This document shows positions 60,638-64,000 of a DNA stretch of 64,000 nt, one piece after another. This DNA comes from Colwellia sp. TT2012 (lineage in GTDB: Bacteria; Pseudomonadota; Gammaproteobacteria; Enterobacterales; Alteromonadaceae), in contig NZ_LJYX01000006.1 in the NCBI RefSeq assembly GCF_001440345.1, positions 186,001-250,000 on the forward strand, in the 5' to 3' direction. Numbering within the stretch: the first letter of the stretch is position 1; every line of letters starts with the position of its first letter. A program made the position numbers and the translations under genes. The notes under the pieces are model-generated. The model searched no databases. It worked only from the letters and a program-made list of their open reading frames with translations, and was not told the DNA's origin.

Positions 60638-61138
60638 ATTTACTCCTTAAATAAAACTTAGTTTATTATCGTGATAAAGGTTTAAGTTAATAGCATGACT
60701 GTAACTTTAACTAACAGAGCAAAGCGCATGCCACAAAATAAAAATAATAGTTTTTACTTTAATAACAGAGTATTAGCTTGTTGTGGCTAACATATTAATA
60801 TTTTATGAGCACGGCATATTGTCGGTTTTTCAATATGGTTTGCATTTTACGATTGATATTTATCCATGCCAGTTAATAACGAAGCTAGCTTATATTTACT
60901 TCACTGCAATAATATTCAGTAATTCGAATTAATCACTCAGAGTAATCTATTGTCTATTTTTTAGTGATGGCTATAACTATTGTTTATTCTGATTATTTCC
61001 ATTATAAATAATTCGCATCTGGATAAAAAACGAGCGATATTCTATGGTCAATGCAACTGGTCCAACGTCCGATCAGTTTAAATGATAATAATAAAAACAT
61101 GACGAAATAAAAAAATTATAAAAAAATATGGGGATAAT
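60638..61138. other. Divergent promoter region
   Basis: 501 bp, very AT-rich, between the LruC operon and the hydrolase gene. No ORF, RNA or clear operator. Confidence 0.4.
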
Positions 61139-62191
61139 ATGAATATAATCAAGATCTCAGCTGCTTTTGTAGCTCTCTGTTTCGCGCTCTACTCAACAGC
61201 CGCATACAGCAAAGAATATAAAATAGTGCTTATCCATGGCTTGCAACCACAACAATTAATATCCGACGGTAATGTCAGTGAAAGTGGCCAAAACTATTGG
61301 CAAGGTTATTGGGCCGATTTAAGTGATGCCCGTATTGACTGGCCTTCATATGAGCGAATAGAAGAAAAAATCGCTACTGATTATCTTTGGCCAAAGTTAA
61401 AAAGTTTTTCTGAAAGTAACTTTTGCTCACCTGGCTGTATCTTTGTCACGCACTCTACCGGTGATTTAGTGGCTCGCTATATTATTGATAACCAAGCGAC
61501 TTGGTTAGAAAATGCTGGCTTAGCACCACTTAATATCGTTGCTACTTTTGATATTGCCGGTGCTGGCGGTGGCAGTGAACTTGCCGATTTAGCGGTCAGT
61601 GTTGCTCAAGCTACCGAAAGCTGGACCTTTATTATAGAGGCGGCTTTAGAAGCCTGGCTGGGTGGTCAACTTAGTGATGAAATGGGGGTACTCCATGACC
61701 TAAAAGTCAATAATGCTAGACATTTGTCACCATTACCCGATGCAAGAATACCTCGTTTGCGCTTTGTTGGTGATGCAAGTGAATACTTAGGTGTTACTAG
61801 CCTATTCATTCAAGGTCATGATGACGGTGTTGTTGGCAGCCATTCCTCATGTGGTGGTAATCGCCAAGGACATTTTGGTAGTTGTAGTACACAAGTAGCC
61901 TTTAACGGTAAAATATCAAATCAAAGCAATGCTGTTTCAGGCTTTATGCCGTATCATTATCCTATGCTTATGGGAGAAGATTATAGCCATGGTTCACTAC
62001 TTGAGCCAAAGCAGCAAGGTAAAGTTACACCAGCAAGTAACCAGCAAAATATGTTATCGGGTGAGGCTATTCATTTTGATACCTACACTCAAACCAGTGG
62101 CTGGTGGCTTTGGAAAAGCAATTATCTTTATGTGCAAAATTCCAAAAATGACAGCATGTCAACGCTGATTTATGACGCGATCCCTAACTAA
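61139..62191 (+). CDS. Secreted alpha/beta hydrolase (lipase/esterase-like)
   Basis: 350 residues. Signal peptide 1-24 (ending AYS). Alpha/beta-hydrolase fold: IVLIHGLQPQQL (oxyanion turn), and the nucleophile elbow VTHSTGDLVARYII (about 104-117; GHSxG replaced by T-H-S-T-G), with Ser about 106. His candidates are in GSHSSCGG (about 235) and MPYHYPMLMG. The pattern FVTHSTGDLVARYIIDN is that of extracellular lipases or esterases of the lipase-class-2/GPI-inositol-deacylase type. Substrate unknown. The unknown anchored protein 77 bp downstream on the same strand is probably a chaperone or partner. Confidence 0.75.
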   Translation: MNIIKISAAFVALCFALYSTAAYSKEYKIVLIHGLQPQQLISDGNVSESGQNYWQGYWADLSDARIDWPSYERIEEKIATDYLWPKLKSFSESNFCSPGCIFVTHSTGDLVARYIIDNQATWLENAGLAPLNIVATFDIAGAGGGSELADLAVSVAQATESWTFIIEAALEAWLGGQLSDEMGVLHDLKVNNARHLSPLPDARIPRLRFVGDASEYLGVTSLFIQGHDDGVVGSHSSCGGNRQGHFGSCSTQVAFNGKISNQSNAVSGFMPYHYPMLMGEDYSHGSLLEPKQQGKVTPASNQQNMLSGEAIHFDTYTQTSGWWLWKSNYLYVQNSKNDSMSTLIYDAIPN

Positions 62192-62268
62192 AAAATATGC
62201 ATAGCTGTTCATCGTTGCTACTAATATTGGCAAAGGTTAACAGCTGATAAATCAGGAAAAAATGAGTT

Positions 62269-63327
62269 ATGAAAAATACCCAGTTCTTAAAGCGAATGGT
62301 GGTGATGAGTATTGTTGTTGTCACTGTTTGGCTTTTTTGGCCATCAATGCCACAACAACAACAACAAATAATGGTGAATGACGCTCTGATAAAAAGACTG
62401 CAAATAGAAGCCATAAATCTGCCAGCAGCCGCCGTTCAGAAAAAAACTACGCTTGCGCTAACGCCAGAAAAAATAACCTTAAGCGATTCGGCAACATTAG
62501 TCGCTAAAGTGTATGCCGCGACATTAAAATTTCCAATATACTCTCAACCGCTGACCGATAAAGATTTTGACCGTTTGCAACCAAACCATTTCAATCCACA
62601 ATCGATTCCTGTTGATGATGCTGGCAGTCAAGTCACTGCTGCCTTATCACAATATCGTTACACCTATCCTGAGCCTGTTTTCGCGACCCTTACCGGCGTA
62701 AATATCGATAATGCCGAGCTTCAGCTCGTTGACATAGCTACTGGCAAGGTGTTGTTAACCAGTAAGTTTGAACAGGATGAAGATAACTGGTATGCACAAT
62801 TTGAAGGTAGGCGAAACTTGCCAAGGCAACTGCAAGTTACCATAACAGCATTGATTAATGGTAAGTATATTACTATTGCTCTGGCACTCAAGTATGTTGA
62901 TTCAATCGCCACACTCGAAGGGTTCAATGCACCATTTCATCAAGATGCAGATATGGTGCTGCAAGCCAACTTAACCACAAGAGAGCAAGGTCTTTATAGA
63001 ATACGCGCAAACTTATTTGATGCCAACAATCAACCTATCGCCCACTTAGTTGCTAAAGAAAAGCTTAGTAAAGGCAGTAGTCATATAAACCTAAAAGTTC
63101 ATCAATCAGTATTAAAAGGCAAACAAGCGCCATTCTATTTAGCTACTTTCTCAATCGAGTTAATGTCGCCAGCAGCCGGTAAACCGACAAAATATGGCAA
63201 CAGCGCGATTAAGAAATATGAAATTAAAGATTTTGCAATATCTAGCTTAAGTGATATTCCTTATCAACCTTCTGCTCAGGAAAAACAACGATTGCAGCTA
63301 TTGCAGAATATGGCGGCGGGGAGGTAA
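62269..63327 (+). CDS. Unknown membrane-anchored protein downstream of the hydrolase
   Basis: 352 residues. N-terminal TM anchor (FLKRMVVMSIVVVTVWLFWP) without a cleavage site, so the bulk lies in the periplasm. A Gln-rich stretch follows the anchor. Two beta-sandwich-like parts are visible: ALTGVNIDNAELQLVDIATG with YAQFEGRRNLPRQLQVTITA, and TREQGLYRIRANLFDANNQP with KQAPFYLATFSIELM. The organisation (short TM, then sandwich modules, located next to a secreted lipase) is reminiscent of lipase foldases, but the lipase-foldase helical repeats are not seen, so I do not call it one. Possible DUF4785-type protein; not certain. Confidence 0.6.
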   Translation: MKNTQFLKRMVVMSIVVVTVWLFWPSMPQQQQQIMVNDALIKRLQIEAINLPAAAVQKKTTLALTPEKITLSDSATLVAKVYAATLKFPIYSQPLTDKDFDRLQPNHFNPQSIPVDDAGSQVTAALSQYRYTYPEPVFATLTGVNIDNAELQLVDIATGKVLLTSKFEQDEDNWYAQFEGRRNLPRQLQVTITALINGKYITIALALKYVDSIATLEGFNAPFHQDADMVLQANLTTREQGLYRIRANLFDANNQPIAHLVAKEKLSKGSSHINLKVHQSVLKGKQAPFYLATFSIELMSPAAGKPTKYGNSAIKKYEIKDFAISSLSDIPYQPSAQEKQRLQLLQNMAAGR

Positions 63328-63354
63328 ATAAATGAAATTTGGTGATATTAATGA

Positions 63355-63389
63355 AAACTAAGTTTGCTCAATTTACTCAAACTTAGTTT
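63355..63389. terminator. Bidirectional terminator-like hairpin
   Basis: AAACTAAGTTTG at 63355-63366 pairs with CAAACTTAGTTT at 63378-63389. It lies between the convergent unknown gene and the rhodanese gene; the T-run is short. Confidence 0.55.
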
Positions 63390-63508
63390 GCCATAATATT
63401 TAAAGGGGGCTAAGGCAGCCAAACATTGCTGCTTTAGTCAATACAGCTTGCTCGGCAAGGCTCAAGTCACTTGGATTGTCATGGTAACAATGGTCTTTGC
63501 ATGAGCGA

Positions 63509-64000
63509 CTAATATTGATGAAAAGCGTAACCACCGGTTAAATGCCCAACTTGTTCAAAGCCCAGACGCCCTAATGCCTGCGCGGCCAAATGAGAGCGAC
63601 TACCACTGCGACAAATCAGTACCAATGGTACTTGTTTATCATCTTGGTGCTCTTGCACAAACTGCACTAGTCGAGTTAAAGGTACATTGTAGGTGAACTT
63701 TTCATCGTGTTGTAGTGCGTATTCGTGAGGCTCACGGATATCAATTAACTTAATCGTATTCGAGAGTTTCATTGCCTCAGTTAAGCTGGCGCTATCATAT
63801 TCACGCACAGAAACTTTATCTCCAGCACAGATCAAAGCACCACACATAATTTCACTGCCAGTTTGGTCGGTAATATGGGCATCCAGGATGACTTTTTTCT
63901 GGCTAAATTCTTCGCAATTTATCTTATTGTTAAGTACATCGCTAAGTAGCGGGTTACGTGACATTTCCGCGGCCATGTTGGTGGTAAATTCATTGTTATA
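63509..64000 (-). CDS. Rhodanese-domain protein, 5' end outside the window
   Basis: At least 164 residues with no stop between 63976 and the window edge, so the N-terminus may continue to the right. C-terminal rhodanese domain: LIDIREPHEYALQ, then VPLVLICRSGSRSHLAAQAL (active-site Cys in ICRSGSR) and GFEQVGHLTGGYAFHQY. The preceding part (NPLLSDVLNNKINCEEFSQK, KVILDAHITDQTGSEIMCGA, LICAGDKVSVREY) is not a rhodanese and may be a linker to an upstream enzyme domain. The role is sulfur transfer or a persulfide carrier in some larger protein; which one cannot be said from this piece. Confidence 0.75.
   Translation of the reverse strand, partial: YNNEFTTNMAAEMSRNPLLSDVLNNKINCEEFSQKKVILDAHITDQTGSEIMCGALICAGDKVSVREYDSASLTEAMKLSNTIKLIDIREPHEYALQHDEKFTYNVPLTRLVQFVQEHQDDKQVPLVLICRSGSRSHLAAQALGRLGFEQVGHLTGGYAFHQY

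Overview
The window looks like chromosomal DNA of a marine gammaproteobacterium of the Alteromonadales, most like Colwellia or a close relative. I infer this from the AT-rich coding style, the gene families (MipA/DUF3019/RstAB-like operon, NemR/NemA-like pair, SelD-MnmH pair, several secreted subtilases with PPC domains) and a sedentary-type integron cassette array. No species call is possible from sequence alone.

Layout. 1-1.95 kb: a decayed IS66-family element (tnpA intact, tnpB and tnpC frameshifted). 2.1-2.75 kb: broken hypothetical genes. 3.0-7.2 kb: 2-hydroxyacid reductase, a TetR/NemR-like regulator divergent from an Old Yellow Enzyme with a 24-bp perfect palindrome between them, and an O-acetylhomoserine sulfhydrylase. 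8.0-11.3 kb: selD-mnmH and a cysteine-synthase-like gene. 11.3-17 kb: a minus-strand operon MipA-DUF3019-response regulator (frameshifted)-histidine kinase, divergent from a beta-propeller lipoprotein. 17-20 kb: cupin protein, DEDDh exonuclease, and copies of a modular dispersed repeat. 19.4-23.5 kb: LysR regulator divergent from DJ-1/PfpI, YqhD-like alcohol dehydrogenase and CurA-like enal reductase, a likely reactive-aldehyde detoxification operon. 23.6-24.7 kb: an M50 intramembrane metalloprotease, then a response-regulator remnant.

25.5-36.3 kb is the most interesting segment. Seven same-strand genes encode two paralogous beta-propeller lipoproteins, a thioredoxin-like protein, a small DUF4266-type lipoprotein ending in a Gly-rich CGC tail, a DUF3570-type predicted outer-membrane barrel, DsbD and an ApbE FMN transferase. 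The barrel protein has three D-x-x-[ST]-G-A-S motifs near its N-terminus, and each propeller lipoprotein has one. This matches the known ApbE target motif. I infer a cell-envelope electron-transfer system that carries covalent FMN, fed with thiol reductant by DsbD. A Fur-box-like sequence overlaps the -35 element of its promoter. A TM-PAS-kinase-receiver-AraC hybrid regulator follows at 36.7-39.75 kb.

39.86-47.25 kb is an integron cassette array without a functional integrase. Seven attC sites and one half-site, oriented on the minus strand, separate cassettes for an XRE regulator, a ParDE-like toxin-antitoxin, a cytochrome P460-like protein, a GNAT acetyltransferase and two unknown proteins. 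A 3' fragment of an IntI-type integrase is joined directly to a truncated IS110-family transposase inside the array, next to a pentapeptide-repeat membrane protein.

47.4-64 kb carries mostly secreted or envelope proteins: a large two-component-type propeller protein with a degenerate GGDEF domain, three S8 subtilases, an FG-GAP/TSP3/LruC protein with a small lipoprotein partner, a secreted alpha/beta hydrolase with an unknown membrane-anchored partner, and a rhodanese-domain protein running off the right edge.
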